Of a stretch of 64,000 nt of DNA, positions 11,876 through 22,879 are shown piece after piece (position 1 is the first letter of the stretch; each line of letters begins with the position of its first letter). The translations under genes and the position numbers were made by a program. The notes under the pieces are model-generated. The model was not told where the DNA came from. It was given only the letters and a program-made list of their open reading frames with translations, and searched no databases. The DNA is from Ottelia alismoides. Lineage: Eukaryota > Streptophyta > Magnoliopsida > Alismatales > Hydrocharitaceae. The stretch spans positions 1,798,001 to 1,862,000 of the forward strand of contig JAZKJV010001876.1 in NCBI GenBank assembly GCA_037367405.1, in the 5' to 3' direction.

Positions 11876-12017
11876 TGAGATATTTGTTGTTATTATTATT
11901 GTTTTGCTTATTTTCTATTTCTTTTGTTCTCTTCTTGTAATTTTTCAATAGGTTCCTCTCCTGTATAAGAGAACCCTAGGGCCTCCCATTAATTAATCCA
12001 TTCGCATTCCCTTAACA
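11876..12017 (+). repeat. 3' LTR of copia B (142 bp)
   Basis: It starts TGAGATATTTG and ends CCCTTAACA. It matches 6396-6535 apart from about ten substitutions and small indels, many of them transitions. Confidence 0.88.
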
Positions 12018-12459
12018 TATAGTGTATCGGTATTTACAATATATATGATCAAAACATCCTATAATGTATTGGCATTGCATAAACATATTTTTTGTGTCAT
12101 TGTATGCATACTATACGTTTCATGTACATCCCAGCAAGTTAATTACAAATGGGGAGAGGAATGAGTGGTGAGGGAAACTAGACTGTGCAACGTCACCACG
12201 TCCCTCAGCATACAACATCGAGCGGCAAAGCATATAGGGTCACTACCAAGGGGTTGAAACATTTTTAAGGGGTGTCTTCGATGTGGCAACCGTACACATT
12301 TGGCGAGATTCTGTAGAGACCCGATTAGATACTTCACGTGTGGGCAGAATTGACACCATTAATCGCGATGCCATCGATCTCAGAAATAAAGGCTTAAAGC
12401 GCATGTCCATGAGGTGGAGGGACCCGTGAGATGGTTATTAGTTGGTGTTTGCAAAAGAG
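12018..12459. other. No gene recognised
   Basis: Mixed sequence between copia B and the LINE. The right part may be the 5' region of the LINE. I see no clear repeat or coding signal. Confidence 0.45.
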
Positions 12460-13800
12460 ATGGTTAATGCCTTGATGATGCAATCTCAAGCATCGGTTGT
12501 GCCATTAGAAGCTCGTTTATAGGAGATGTTATCAAAATGGAGGGTTTGTTAGTGTGTGCTCGAGGGCTATCTAGGGACGATGTCTTGAAGTTTCTTAATC
12601 TTAACATTAAGGCGACATGTTGGATGCATTGGAGGCAACCACGCCTTTGCGATGGAGCTGTGAATGTTAAAGCTTTGCGAACTATTTTGATCAAGGGTCT
12701 ACCTTTGCTTCGTAGAAACATCAAAGCGGTGCGTGCGTCGATGGAGTCGGTAGCGAAGAGTCAGGGTATTGATTCAAATGTCCTTTCTCGTGGCCAACAG
12801 CTCAATGTGGTGGTAGTAGCCTCGGAGATCACCCGACCTTTGCCATTCTCTCTCGACGTCTGGTTTGAGGGCTCTACGCTATGCTTTGAGGTACATGAGG
12901 TTGCAGCTTCACCATTGCTCGGAGCTCCGATTAGGGGACAGGTTGGTGAAGGCGGCGAGCAACATGGAAGCTTACCAGTCTTCGGATTTCAAATTGCCAA
13001 GCGATTCGAGATATCATGGCGCGAGCACTTCTTTCGGAATTGATTTAGGCAGTATGGGACTGGAAAACCCACGTATGATGATGTGCTGACCGGGTCCTCA
13101 GAGCCGGATATGAGGGAGCTGAATATCAGTAATATTATAAAGTCCGATGCAATGGCCAGGTCCTCAGTACCAAACCCAAATATGGTCTAATCGGTGGACC
13201 TGATTGTGGAGTCGAGTGAGGACTCTTGGTAGGTGGAGACCCGAAACAATGGTGAAGATCGAGCACTGGAGATTGTCAAGGACAACTCAACGAAGTCACC
13301 CCTGGGAGATGGGCCTTCTACAAGGTCGTGACCTTTCCCAACTTGTCATCTGGATACCCGAAGGAAGGGGCCACAACACCGACCTAAGGACCATGAAGGG
13401 CTATTTAAAGCTGCTACCTGGGGGAGTTAAGGAGTTCGCCTCCCTCTTGCTCTGAGCTTGAGGGCCATTATGGGAAGAGCTACACCCGACGTAGACCGAA
13501 AGAACGAAGGCAGAGCAGGAGTCTTAAGTTCTATAACCACCTTGAGGTCGTGGTGGGAGACTCGTCGAACCTGACTAGAGAAAGGTTAGTACCAAAGGAT
13601 GGGATTTTCAGTGTAAATGGCCCTTCAATGGCGAAGCTGGAGGGCATGCTGCTTGCAGAGACTCAGTAACATAATGGGAGTGGAGAAGCAGACAAGAGAG
13701 TACATTAGCAAGAGGATATGTCGATGGTTGATCCAATGGTGCATGGGATTGGCTTGGAGGCGAAGGTCCTAGCCTGTGTGGGGGTGGTACTCCCAAATGG
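12460..13800 (+). pseudogene. Probable LINE ORF1 region
   Basis: The longest frame (12537-13043, 168 codons) resembles no named family to me. It lies where L1 ORF1, an RNA-binding protein of the LINE RNP, should be. No zinc knuckle was seen. The assignment rests on position only; the frame is broken after 13043. Confidence 0.4.
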
Positions 13801-13832
13801 GTTTGAGAAAGTGTCCAAACGAATTTGTTGAT

Positions 13833-14570
13833 GCGGAATGTGAGGCCTATGACGACCCAAGAAAAGGGTAACGATAAGAGATGTTGTGATGGAATAGAGT
13901 AGGTTTGGCCCTTTTTCAGGAAACGAAAACTTCTTAAAACTTTAATGCTACTTGGAAAGAGATCGGGAGTAACAAACTACCTTATTGCAAATTTCTTGCT
14001 TCAAATGGGGCTTCCGAAGGCATACTAACATGATAGAATAGTGACAAGTTCGGCGTGGAGAGGGAGGAATTGCTGGGAAGACACACGTTATCTTTAATAC
14101 TCCAATGGAAGGAAGATTGGGTAATAAAGTTATTCGTTACCAATGTCTATGAGCCATGCAACAATGCAAATGTCTTGGATTTGCTCAATGATTTGTAAAT
14201 AGTGCATGCTTGTTTTCCGTTCGAGGCATGAATTATTGCTAGAGATTTTAACATGACCCTTATGTCGGAGGATCACCATGGGCTTCGCAACGGTCGCGAC
14301 GTGGGATTGGAGGACTTGTCTATGTTCATCGTTGAGCAGGGTTTGTAGATTGTTGACGCTGAGGGTTGTGTGTACACTTGGAAAAACTCTAGATCTAAGT
14401 CGTGCCTCAACCATTTCTTGTTGTCAAGTGAGGCATGGATATGTTTCCATTGGCGAGAGCATGGGCACTTCCAAGATTGCAGCCAAACTATATACCCATG
14501 TTGTGGTCCTCTAAGGAGGATACTCGACCCATATCTTTCTTTTGTTTTGAAAAAGCGTGACTTTTAAAAG
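13833..14570 (+). pseudogene. LINE ORF2 endonuclease (EEP) region
   Basis: It starts with RNVRPMTTQEK, a worn form of the WNVRGLN start of L1 endonucleases. It then shows FVTNVYEPC, the ARDFNMTL segment matching the GDFN motif, then GLEDLSMFI and VYTWKNSRSKSCLNHFL. The family nicks target DNA to prime reverse transcription. Stops (near 14230 and 14347) and frame changes abolish the protein. Confidence 0.75.
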
Positions 14571-14764
14571 GATTTTGGGAGATGGTTGTAGAGTTCAAGG
14601 TGGGATGTAGGACATATGGTTCTGTGACAACTCGATTAGCAGCCAAATTGGCCATGTTGCAGAGGCATATAATGACATAAAAATGCATGGGTGCAGCATC
14701 GGCAAAAAAGAATACAGGCATGGACCAAGTATGCACGCTTAACAAACTGGAAAGCGAGAGGTTG

Positions 14765-15100
14765 TTTTTTTGAAAGAGAAAAGGGTGGAGCTCCAAGATG
14801 GAACCCACCATAGGAGTTGCACTAATTATGAAGACGTATTACATGAGTTTGATGCGGGCCCAAGAAGAAACAGCGGCCTGATGTCGACCTTATACATTCG
14901 TCACACAGAATTGTTGTTTACGAAAAATACATTCATTCCTAGTACACCATATAATCCAAAATAAAGCATACACAGGTACAACATCGTCTTGGGAATTGCA
15001 TCCCCCCACCACAACTCAGAAAGATAAGAAGTCATTTGTTCTAATCCAAGGGATGCTCGCCTCCAACCAGACCTGACGGGAGGAATCGCAACCGAAGATG
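14765..15100 (-). mobile_element. LINE 3' fragment nested in the LINE (minus strand)
   Basis: The minus strand reads the end of an L1 ORF2 zinc-binding region: HIFGCDSSRQVWLEASIPW, then VYALFWIIWCTRNECIF. A T-run (14765-14771) marks its poly(A) side. The flanking LINE resumes in the opposite orientation at about 15107. The right boundary is approximate and no target duplication was settled. Confidence 0.65.
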
Positions 15101-15106
15101 TGAAGA

Positions 15107-16700
15107 TTGAGATACCTTGAGGTGATCCACTTGAAGGACAAGAAAGAGGAGGCGGCTTGGAGGCAGAAATCCATGCAGTGGTGGCTTAAGGATGGGGATG
15201 TCAACACTCGATTTTTCCATTCCATGGCAAGCGAAAGGAGGCGGAGAAATTTTTTAAACTCAATTTCAGTTCGGGGAATGGTAATGCAGGGGGGGATTCA
15301 GGAAGTGGATCGACCTTTCGCTCCCATTTTCAAGAGTTTAGTATAAGGAGAGTGTGTGTTGTCTGGGGGTTGACATGGAAGAGGTGTCTTGAAGATTTTG
15401 GAAGAGCGGAAGATCTCCTTGATTCGAGAATTCACAAAAGATGAGACTAAGAAGGCCTTACTTCAACTCAATGCTGATGGAGCATCGGGACCGGATGGAT
15501 TTTTAGTCTTCTTCTACAAGTAGTTTTGGGAGGTGCTAAAGATAGATGTGATAGAGGTACCGCAAGAATTTCGCAATGGTAATTACGGGTTCGAGAGATT
15601 GAACAAGGCTTTGTTGTTTCTTTTACCGAAGAAGGAGGTTCCGAACATGGTAGAAGACGATAAACCTATTGCACTTTTTAATGCAATTTATCTTATTGGT
15701 GGCAAAGGTTCTCGCAAACTGTCTCCGAGGGATGTTACATGATATTATCTCACCTGAGCAATCTGCTTTTGTGCTCGGGAGATCGATGATAGATGGTTTG
15801 GTTTTGGCGTCAAAAATGATTTTGGATTGGAAGAAAAACAAGGACAAGGACTTGCTCTGGAAGGTTGATTTCTCTAAAGCATATGACTGTGTGGATTAGC
15901 AATTCCTTTGGTCCTCATTGGAGAAGAGGGGTTTCCTAGCATGTGAATCTCATGGATTAAACGATGTGTTACGACTCCCTCTTATGTTGTGCTCACTAAT
16001 GGCAGACTGAAAGGGGGTTTTTCCAACCTTGTCAGGTTGTCAAATAGGGATGTTCATTGGTTCCATTGTTGTTTGTCATTGATGTGGATGCATTGGTTGT
16101 TATGATGTATTTGGACTCGGGTGTGGATTGGCGTTCGGTTACATGAAGGAAGATATTTCGATTCATATGTTGCAGTATGCATATGACACTATGATATGCT
16201 TGGGGGGCTAGCATAGATAAGATTCGACGGGTGTCTCTTATTATGGACATAATTGGGGATGTATCAGGCATGAAGATCAATAAAGACAAGTCAGTGTGGC
16301 ACCTTTTTAACTTTCCCCTCGGGAGATCCAGGAGGCCGTTGTAATTCTTAATTGCTCTATTAGGGGTCAGCCTATTACATATTTGGGCCTCTCCTTTGTG
16401 GTAGGGAGGCTAAAGGTTGCGGATTGGAAGCTAATTTGGTCGGAAAGGTGTATGATAGGATGGAAAGCGGGGACATTATCAAGGGGAGAGAAGTTGGTGC
16501 TTCTTAAGCACGTGGTGTCCGTTGTTCCAATCTTTTTCTGTTTTACGAGATTACTTCCAGTTTGTATACGTAAGAGGCTGGAAACATTGATGAGAAGGTT
16601 TTTTTTTGTCAGATGGGAAGCAGGAGAAGAGGGGGGTTTACCTGGTGGATTGGGACATGGTTACTCATGATGAGGAGGGGTTGGGGGATTTGAAAGTGGA
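15107..16700 (+). pseudogene. LINE ORF2 reverse transcriptase region
   Basis: Motifs in order: WWLKDGDVNTRFFHSMA (about 15178), GASGPDGF (about 15485), LPKKEVPNMVEDDKPIALFN (about 15625), EQSAFVLGRSMIDG (about 15757) and LLWKVDFSKAYDCVD (about 15850). Then come a decayed FADD-equivalent region near 16170 and the connection region RLKVADWKLIWSE (about 16405). Several frame changes and stops are present. Confidence 0.8.
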
Positions 16701-16808
16701 CGGAATGAACAAGGCTCTTCTAGAGAATTGGGTGGTGTAGCTCTAGGGAAATTATGTAACCTTGTATGTCGACTCATAAGCATCTCCGGATCCTTAGAGA
16801 CTAGCTAA

Positions 16809-17623
16809 GTGTGTACCACATTTTTGATGTGGCAATATATTACTATGGTCCTCGCAGAGATGGCTGTGAAGATGCAATTGATCCTTGGTTGGGGAGAGAC
16901 ATTAAGATTATGGCTAGATGATTGGATAGGTTATGGTGTCTTAAAGGATCGCTTTCCTCGCCTTTTCGCCATTGTAAGGAATACGGCGACATTAGTTCGT
17001 CAGGAATAGGAGCAAGGTATATGGATGCCTACCATCACGACAGAGCCATCGAACCAAAGATTTGATGACTTCCTGCAATTGCATGGCGAATCCGAACAGT
17101 TGGAGGCCCCGTCAATTGGAGTTGATCATTTTGTATGGGAGGATGGGTGGTTCGTGGTAAAGAAGGCATACCAATTTTTCATGGAAGATAATAGTGGTAC
17201 CATATGATTTAGAGTTGATACTAGAATCATTTGGAGGAGCAGAATTTTGTGTAAAGTATTCCTATGGCTTGTTAGACTCGATAGAGTGCTTACAGAGGCC
17301 AGCTTCTTTGAGTGAAGGATATTATCCGTGACAGATGTGGGAGGGTACCCAAGACGTGGAGCATCTTTTCTACATGTGCCGCCACTGAGGTTTGGAGGAA
17401 GGCAAAGATTTTGTGGCTCGAGTTGAATGGGGTGCAAGCTTTTGGAGATCTTATAGACCGGTATGCGGTATTGGACACGAAGACATCTCTTTCCTGTTTG
17501 TGGTTTTGTGAGCAATATGGTGTGGTAGAAATGAAGCCACTTTTCGAGACCAGCAAAGTTTATATAGAAAATGTAGTAAAACATTGTAGGGTATTATGTT
17601 CATCATGGAATATTGTAACGTGA
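16809..17623 (+). pseudogene. LINE ORF2 C-terminal zinc-binding region
   Basis: GETLRLWLDDWIG (about 16895), then DRFPRLFAI, then FVWEDGWFVVKKAYQFF (about 17130) and the CGRVPKTWSIFSTCAATEVW segment (about 17337), which keeps part of the Cys/His pattern. This region ends plant L1 ORF2. It is broken by stops. Confidence 0.75.
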
Positions 17624-17689
17624 TTGTATAAGTGTTAATATATGTTAGTGGTGGGTCCCATCTTGGTATGTCACATATTTCTTATCGGT

Positions 17690-18920
17690 ACATATGAAAA
17701 TTTGGAAACATGTGATCGAAAGAAGGTTGAGGCAAGTTTCTAGAAAAGAAAATCAATTCGAATTCACATTAGGTCACTCAACTTTTGAAGCCATCCACTT
17801 GATGAGGAGAACAATGGATAGAGCTAAAAGGAAGAACCTTCATATGATTTTTATTGATTTGAAGAAGGCTTATGTTTCTGTCCCACGGGAGATATTGTGG
17901 AGAGTTTTGGAGAATAGATAAGTACAGAACATGTACATTAACCTCATAAAAGATATGTATGATAGAGCTTCATCTTGTGTAAGGATACAGTCTAGAAAGA
18001 CTGGCTATTTTGACATCAACATTGGATTGCAAAGGTTCAACTTTAAGTCCATTCCTTTTTACTTTGATTATGAACGAATTGACAAGTCACATTCAGAATG
18101 AGATACCCTGAAGTATGTTATTCGTTGATAATTTTGTGTTGATTGATGAGACTAGAAATGGAGAAAATGAGAAGTTTAAAATATGGAGACATGCATTAGA
18201 GACTACGGATTTCGTATAAGTAGGGTTAAGAATGAGTATATAGAGTGCACTTTTGATGAAAACAATGGTGAATGAATCGAGGTGAAGATTGATGATGATA
18301 ACATTCAGAAGAAAGATTCTTTTAGATACTTGGGATCCATTTTGCAACATGATAAGGAAATTGATGGAGATATTACTAATAGAATAAATGTAAGTTGGCT
18401 AAAGTAGAAAGGAGCCTCTACTATTCTTTATGATAAGAAAATTCCTTTGAAAAACAAAAAAAAAGTCTTACAAAATAACCATGAGACCTACTATGCTCTA
18501 TGGATCGGAATTTAGCATGCAAACCATAGACATCTGCAGAGAATGCCAGTAGCAGAAATGAAATGCTAAGGTGGATGTGTGGACACACACGTAAAGATCG
18601 AGTTCGAAATGATGCAATCAAAAGGAAAGTTAATGTAGCTCTGATCGAGGATAAGATGCGCGAAAATCGCTTAAGGTGATTTGACCATTTGCAAAGGAGG
18701 CCAGCTGATGCACCGGTAAGGAGATGCAATTTTTGGGATGTTGAACCTGCTAAGAGAAGGCAAGGAAGGCCCAAGAAGTGTTGGAATGAGACTACACGAA
18801 GGGATCTTAATTTTTTGGATCTAAGCACGAGAATAACCCAAGATAGATCTGAATGGAAGCAAAGAATCCATGTAGCCCTACACTACCTAATGTAGGAAAA
18901 GGCTTTGTTGTTGTTTACAA
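17690..18920 (+). mobile_element. RTE-clade LINE relic, 3' half
   Basis: The RT part shows WKHVIERRLRQVS, NQFEFTLGHSTFEAIHLMR and FIDLKKAYVSVPREILW; RTEs usually have AYDRVPRE here, so the catalytic Asp is lost. The C-terminal part shows RRPADAPVRRC and RRQGRPKKCWNE, typical of plant RTE elements. The 3' end runs into GGCTTTGTTGTTGTTTA, the (TTG)n-type tail of the clade. The 5' half is missing and stops are frequent. Confidence 0.8.
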
Positions 18921-18939
18921 ATTTACAACATATTTGTAT

Positions 18940-19283
18940 AGCAGACAATATTCAATATTATCAATATTTATCATCAAAACCGTAAAGGGCTCGAAAAACT
19001 AACTAACTAGCTGAATAAATTGTAATCAAAGATTTTGATCCCTTAAGATACCTCCTTGGGATTGAAATAGTTCAATCCAGGAGAGATCTAGTTATGTCCC
19101 AAGAAAAGTATGCTACAAATCTACTATAGGAGAAATGGATGTTGGAGTCTAAGACAGAACAGATATCTGTATATACCAATGTACAAACCTATAAACCTGG
19201 AACAATTAAAGATGTCGCTAAAGAAAGTTTGTTGGTAAATTACAGTATCTAACCATCACGCAAACAAATATATCTCTTGCAAC
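18940..19283 (+). pseudogene. copia RT fragment, left part (copia D)
   Basis: The translation near 19035-19130 reads DPLRYLLGIEIVQS, then VMSQEKYATNLL, the copia RT C-terminal part. The family differs from copia A-C. It is cut at 19283 by a hAT element and resumes at 22008. Confidence 0.7.
19276..19283. repeat. Target-site duplication of the hAT element, left
   Basis: CTTGCAAC, repeated exactly at 22000-22007. An 8-bp duplication is diagnostic of hAT transposition. Confidence 0.85.
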
Positions 19284-19401
19284 TAGACATAGCTAATGGG
19301 TTAGGGGCCCGCCTGCCCAGCCCGCTCATGGGCTGGGCTTGGGCCAAGAGATTTCATGAACGGGTCGGCTCGGCCTGCTCCTTGGCCCGTCCGTCAATTG
19401 G

Positions 19402-19406
19402 ACAAG
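19402..19406. repeat. TSD of the non-autonomous LTR element, left
   Basis: ACAAG, repeated at 21575-21579. Confidence 0.88.
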
Positions 19407-19546
19407 TGATGCAGATAGAATATTTGCAATCGTGGAAATATAATTTTAATGGTGGAAGAAATTTAGAGGGAGGAGGAAGAAGGAGAAAATGCGTCGGCTA
19501 CACGTGGTTTGGGGATGAGAATCGTGAAGACCATGTTGAGAAAGAT

Positions 19547-19581
<35 letters not shown>

Positions 19582-19909
19582 TCAAATTTCATATATTCTG
19601 ACTTGTCCCATACAATAGACTACCGACCTCTTTATATAGGAGAGGTGGAATTACAAAAATAGAAAGCGAATTTGATTTGAATTCAAATAAAATCCGACTC
19701 GATCCTAATTGACTCTAACTGATTCTAATTGACTCTTAACTAATTTTATCTACCAAAAAAGTTGAGATTGCAATCTCAATTTATTTATATTAAATAAGCA
19801 AGCTAATTAAAATGACTAATTATGAATGGAAATCCCTAATTTGAAAAATCTCCAAATCAGCCTTTTCTTCCATTCGAGTTGCCCTATCAATTTGGAAATA
19901 ATTGCATCA
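19407..19909 (-). repeat. 3' LTR of the non-autonomous element (503 bp)
   Basis: It matches 21085-21574 over its length with scattered substitutions. It contains a (GA)n run (19553-19577) and a minus-strand TATATAAAGAGG. On the minus strand it is preceded by the PPT AAGCGGAGGAAAAT. Confidence 0.88.
19628..19643 (-). promoter_or_regulatory. Candidate LTR TATA box
   Basis: The minus strand reads CTCCTATATAAAGAGG, identical in the other LTR (21293-21308) and similar at 4426-4440. Confidence 0.55.
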
Positions 19910-20230
19910 ATTTTCCTCCGCTTGAAAAATTCGTCTCCTGACGAATTGCTTGATCTTCATCCCGTCGGTGGAGAATTCGGTGTTGAAATTGTACTTTCAA
20001 ATTCCCCAATTAGATCCTTTCAACGCTACATTTGTAATTTCTTTCAACTGAAGGGTGTCTCTGCAATTTTTGTACCCCTTCACTTAAAAGGATTCCATAG
20101 CATAACATATCTTCCAATTGCCCCTTTTGATAAAAATTTTGTAAGGGGGGCCTTCCCTGTAATTTTTTTCAAATTAAATCTTCATCCCAAATTTCATGGG
20201 ATCCGAATCCCACAGGTAATAAGCATCTCG

Positions 20231-20540
20231 TTAGGGTTCGCCTCTTCTTAAGTTGGAAGCGGCCACGTGATGGGAGCACGGGGCGGCGACACGAGAACGT
20301 TGCTGGCAGTCGGTACATGGATCGGTTGCGGTGACGTGGGGGGCCCGAGTGGGACATACAATTGCAGAGGAGATGCAGGTGCTGGCGGCATCGAGCTGGG
20401 TCGCAGGGTAGAAGGGGACGAGTGGTGGTGCGAGTGGTAGGGAGAGGGGATCTTGGCGGTGCGGGCCGTGGTGGAAGGGAGGCAGCGAGAGGGTCCTGCG
20501 TGGGCTGCAAGTCCATTTCGGCGGTAGTTGCAAGCCTGAA
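20231..20540 (-). other. GC-rich segment in the element interior
   Basis: Several minus-strand frames stay open and read proline/histidine/serine-rich sequence. I see no consistent domain. It corresponds in position to the GC-rich proline-coding segment at 5306-6020 of the related element, with a shared TTCTTAAG-plus-GCGGC junction. Confidence 0.4.
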
Positions 20541-20647
20541 TCTGTATGGACAGCAAGTAGATTTTTGTCTTGAAGAACAATAACGTTGTCAATGAAGAGA
20601 TCTAGGATTTCATAACCTTCTTTTACTGGTTCTTCATCAAATATGGG

Positions 20648-21070
20648 CTACAAATCTCCATTTTTCTCATTTTTTGAATTCTGGACAGCAACTTCAACCT
20701 CGAAAAACTCGACGATTTCATATTCTTCCCCCATAGAATCTTCATCAAATATGGGCCCCGAGTCTTCCTTGTCTTCTTGTAACGAAGTTGCGGCAGATAA
20801 ATTTTCATCTTGAATGAAAATACCTTCATATTCTTGACCGGCATCGTGTTGAACAGCAGCTACAGAGGTCTGACTTTTGTTGTCGACAAGCGAATCGTCA
20901 TCGATTGCCGTGCCCAGCCATGCTTGTACCTTGATGCTTGATATAAGTCGCTTCTTGAACATTCGTTGTCGTGAACGAGCATGCGAACCATGAGATATGC
21001 AACTGAGATTGAACTTCAAACGCCAATATGCGACAGGATCGTCGAAACGTGAAAACGATTCGGTTTCCAT
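20648..21070 (-). CDS. Hypothetical acidic protein of the non-autonomous element (140 aa)
   Basis: The ATG lies directly inside the PBS, as in many LTR elements. The N-terminal half is basic and mixed (RSRQRMFKKRLISSIKVQAW); the C-terminal half is strongly acidic (DEDSMGEEYEIVEFFEVEV). After the stop at 20648 the same frame continues with PIFDEEPVKEGYEILDLF, which repeats PIFDEDSMGEEYEIVEFF of the last 40 codons. The protein therefore contains, or once contained, an acidic repeat of about 40 residues. It is not recognised as gag or any named family. It might be a captured host fragment or a relic of gag. Confidence 0.45.
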   Translation of the reverse strand: METESFSRFDDPVAYWRLKFNLSCISHGSHARSRQRMFKKRLISSIKVQAWLGTAIDDDSLVDNKSQTSVAAVQHDAGQEYEGIFIQDENLSAATSLQEDKEDSGPIFDEDSMGEEYEIVEFFEVEVAVQNSKNEKNGDL

Positions 21071-21082
21071 GCTCTGATACCA
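21071..21082 (-). other. Primer-binding site, tRNA-iMet type
   Basis: The minus strand reads TGGTATCAGAGC, two bases inside the LTR. Confidence 0.88.
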
Positions 21083-21084
21083 AT

Positions 21085-21574
21085 TGATGCCGATAAAAAA
21101 TTTACAATCGGTGGAAATATAATTTTAATGGTGGAAGAAATTTAGAGAGGGGGGGAGGAGAAAATGTGTCGGCTACACGTGGTATGGGGATGAGAATCGT
21201 GAAGACCACGTTGAGAGAGATAGAAAGAGAGATAGAGAGATAAATCTCAAATTTCATATATTCTGACATGTCCCATACAATAGACTACCGACCTCTTTAT
21301 ATAGGAGAGGTGGAATTACAAAAATAGAAAGCGAATCGAATTCGAATTCAACTAAAATCCGACTCAATCCTAATTGACTCTAACTGATTCTAATTGACTC
21401 TTAACTAATTTTATCTACCAACAAAGTTGAGATTGTAATATCAATTTATTTATGTTAAATAAGCAAGCTAATTAAAATGACTAATTAGGAATAGAAATCC
21501 CTAATTTGAAAAATCTCCAAATCAGACTTTTCTTCAATTCAGGTTGGACTATCAATTTGGAAATAATTGCATCA
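21085..21574 (-). repeat. 5' LTR of the non-autonomous element (490 bp)
   Basis: It starts TGATGCCGATAA and ends AATTGCATCA on the plus strand and matches the LTR at 19407-19909. Confidence 0.88.
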
Positions 21575-21579
21575 ACAAG
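21575..21579. repeat. TSD of the non-autonomous LTR element, right
   Basis: ACAAG, identical to 19402-19406. Confidence 0.88.
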
Positions 21580-21999
21580 TTGTAGACATATGCTACAAAA
21601 CCCAACCCGACCCAGCCCTCACATATAAAAATATGGGTTTAAAAATTACACTTTAGATATATTTAATATAATATACTTCATATTTTTTATTTACATTACC
21701 AATATTACATCATAGTTTATAGTTTACATGCCAAGTAATACCTATAACGGTTACTTAGATTTAGAAGGATGGGATGATGCTGAAAAACTTAATTATCTAT
21801 ATAAATTACATTAAAAAATTAAGAAAATTTACTTTACATTCGACCCATGGGTTGGTCCGGCCCAGACCTGGGTCGAGCTTGAGCCTTGGAGTAAGGCTCG
21901 TGGGTCGGGCCAGCCCGTACCTTAGACAGGGGGTTTTAGAACCCCGACTCGTTCGGCCTGACCCATGGCTTGGTCCGGTCTGCACTTTAGCCAGGTCTA

Positions 22000-22007
22000 C
22001 TTGCAAC
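22000..22007. repeat. Target-site duplication of the hAT element, right
   Basis: CTTGCAAC, identical to 19276-19283. Confidence 0.85.
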
Positions 22008-22318
22008 ACTTCTGATGGCATGTTGATAGGAGATATCTCAATCCTCTCCATGAAAAAGCCTTAAACTCGCAAAAGGAGATGATTTTGTTCCCATTGCCTA
22101 TTAAGATGCAATCTACATAGGATGTATGATGGGCAGAGAACTACTATCGGACTTTGCACTTACCTAGATATAGAAGTTGGTAACTTAAAGAAGCAAGAAA
22201 TAGACAGTCTTACCCCTCTCAGGTAGTGAGAGTGAGTATAGAGCTATGTTACATGCATCAATAGTACTAGTATGGATTCGATTTGTACTCACAGATCTTC
22301 ATATAACTCCCATCTATG
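22008..22318 (+). pseudogene. copia RNase H fragment, right part (copia D)
   Basis: The translation shows RTTIGLCTYL (about 22135), then SEYRAM and IRFVLTDLHI (about 22225-22300), the end of a copia RNase H domain, with frame changes. It continues the relic interrupted at 19283. Confidence 0.65.
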
Positions 22319-22879
22319 GCTTTAAAAAATACGTCTCAAGACGTTGAGGCGTAAGCCTCAATGCAATTTTCCATGAAAAATGCCTTGAGGCTATAGCTTC
22401 AGTCTAGAAATATGAGGCGTAAGCCTCATAGACCCGAGGTGGTACCGAGACGGTCAAGGTGATGTGGCAATCCAGAGGCGTTACCTAAGTCTACTATGTT
22501 TTTTTGGGCAAATAAATAATAAACTATATAAAAACCTATATTTTTACACTAATATTAAAACTATAAAACATATGTTAGTCACAAACATACAAGTCATAAT
22601 TACAATATATAATACTATAAGCCACATCTCTAGTAACAAACCTTGTATATTGAACGAAACCTATATGTCAAGTAGTACACACATATGTTAGTCACATTTC
22701 CTCATACATATAAGTCATTAGACTCAAACTGTGTTGTAATTTTATTTTATGTTAGCCCTGAAGTCTATGATTTCATTGATATATATTATACATTTTATTA
22801 CAATCATTGCATCAAAGAAATCATGCAAGTGTACAATGATTATTTCTAATTAGTATAAATATATTTTATACAGTCAAAC
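22319..22879. other. AT-rich sequence with two palindromes, no gene
   Basis: The 16-bp palindrome TGAGGCGTAAGCCTCA occurs at 22345-22360 and 22413-22428, and ACGTCTCAAGACGT lies at 22331-22344. The rest is AT-rich and unrecognised. It may be a worn DNA transposon. Confidence 0.45.

Larger units (their letters stand above)
6396..12017 (+). mobile_element. Ty1/copia retrotransposon with both LTRs, decayed (copia B)
   Basis: The order is 5' LTR, PBS, gag, protease, integrase, RT, RNase H, PPT, 3' LTR, which is the copia order. The LTRs differ at about ten positions plus small indels over about 140 bp, so the insertion is old. No clean 5-bp target duplication is visible (AATAT left, TATAG right). 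A LINE 3' fragment sits in the gag-protease region (7802-8469). Confidence 0.92.
12460..17640 (+). mobile_element. L1-type LINE, nearly full length, decayed
   Basis: Fragments appear in the L1 order on the plus strand: an ORF1-like region, endonuclease, reverse transcriptase, and the terminal zinc-binding region. Length (about 5.2 kb, including a 0.3-kb insertion) is close to that of plant L1 elements. No poly(A) or target duplication was resolved at 17640, where RTE sequence starts soon after. Boundaries are approximate. Confidence 0.75.
19407..21574 (-). mobile_element. Small non-autonomous LTR retrotransposon (2168 bp)
   Basis: It has two LTRs of about 500 bp with TGATGC...GCATCA ends, a minus-strand PBS, a minus-strand PPT, a 5-bp duplication (ACAAG) and a 1.18-kb interior without reverse transcriptase, integrase or protease. 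It must depend on enzymes of another element. The interior is related to that of the truncated element at 4203-6050. Confidence 0.88.
19284..21999. mobile_element. Non-autonomous hAT element, split by an LTR element
   Basis: The ends are inverted: left TAGACATAGCTAA, right (reverse complement) TAGACCTGGCTAA, 11 of 13 identical. CTTGCAAC flanks both sides. Without the 2.17-kb LTR insertion it is about 543 bp. Internally it is rich in GGGCTTGGGCC and GGTCGGGCC motifs near both ends and AT-rich in the middle. It encodes no transposase. Confidence 0.8.

Noticed and set aside
6391..12022. 5-bp target duplication for copia B
   Set aside because: AATAT and TATAG do not match well enough to call.
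12537..13043. 168-codon frame as an independent host gene
   Set aside because: Its position just upstream of a LINE endonuclease, on the same strand, fits LINE ORF1; no host family recognised.
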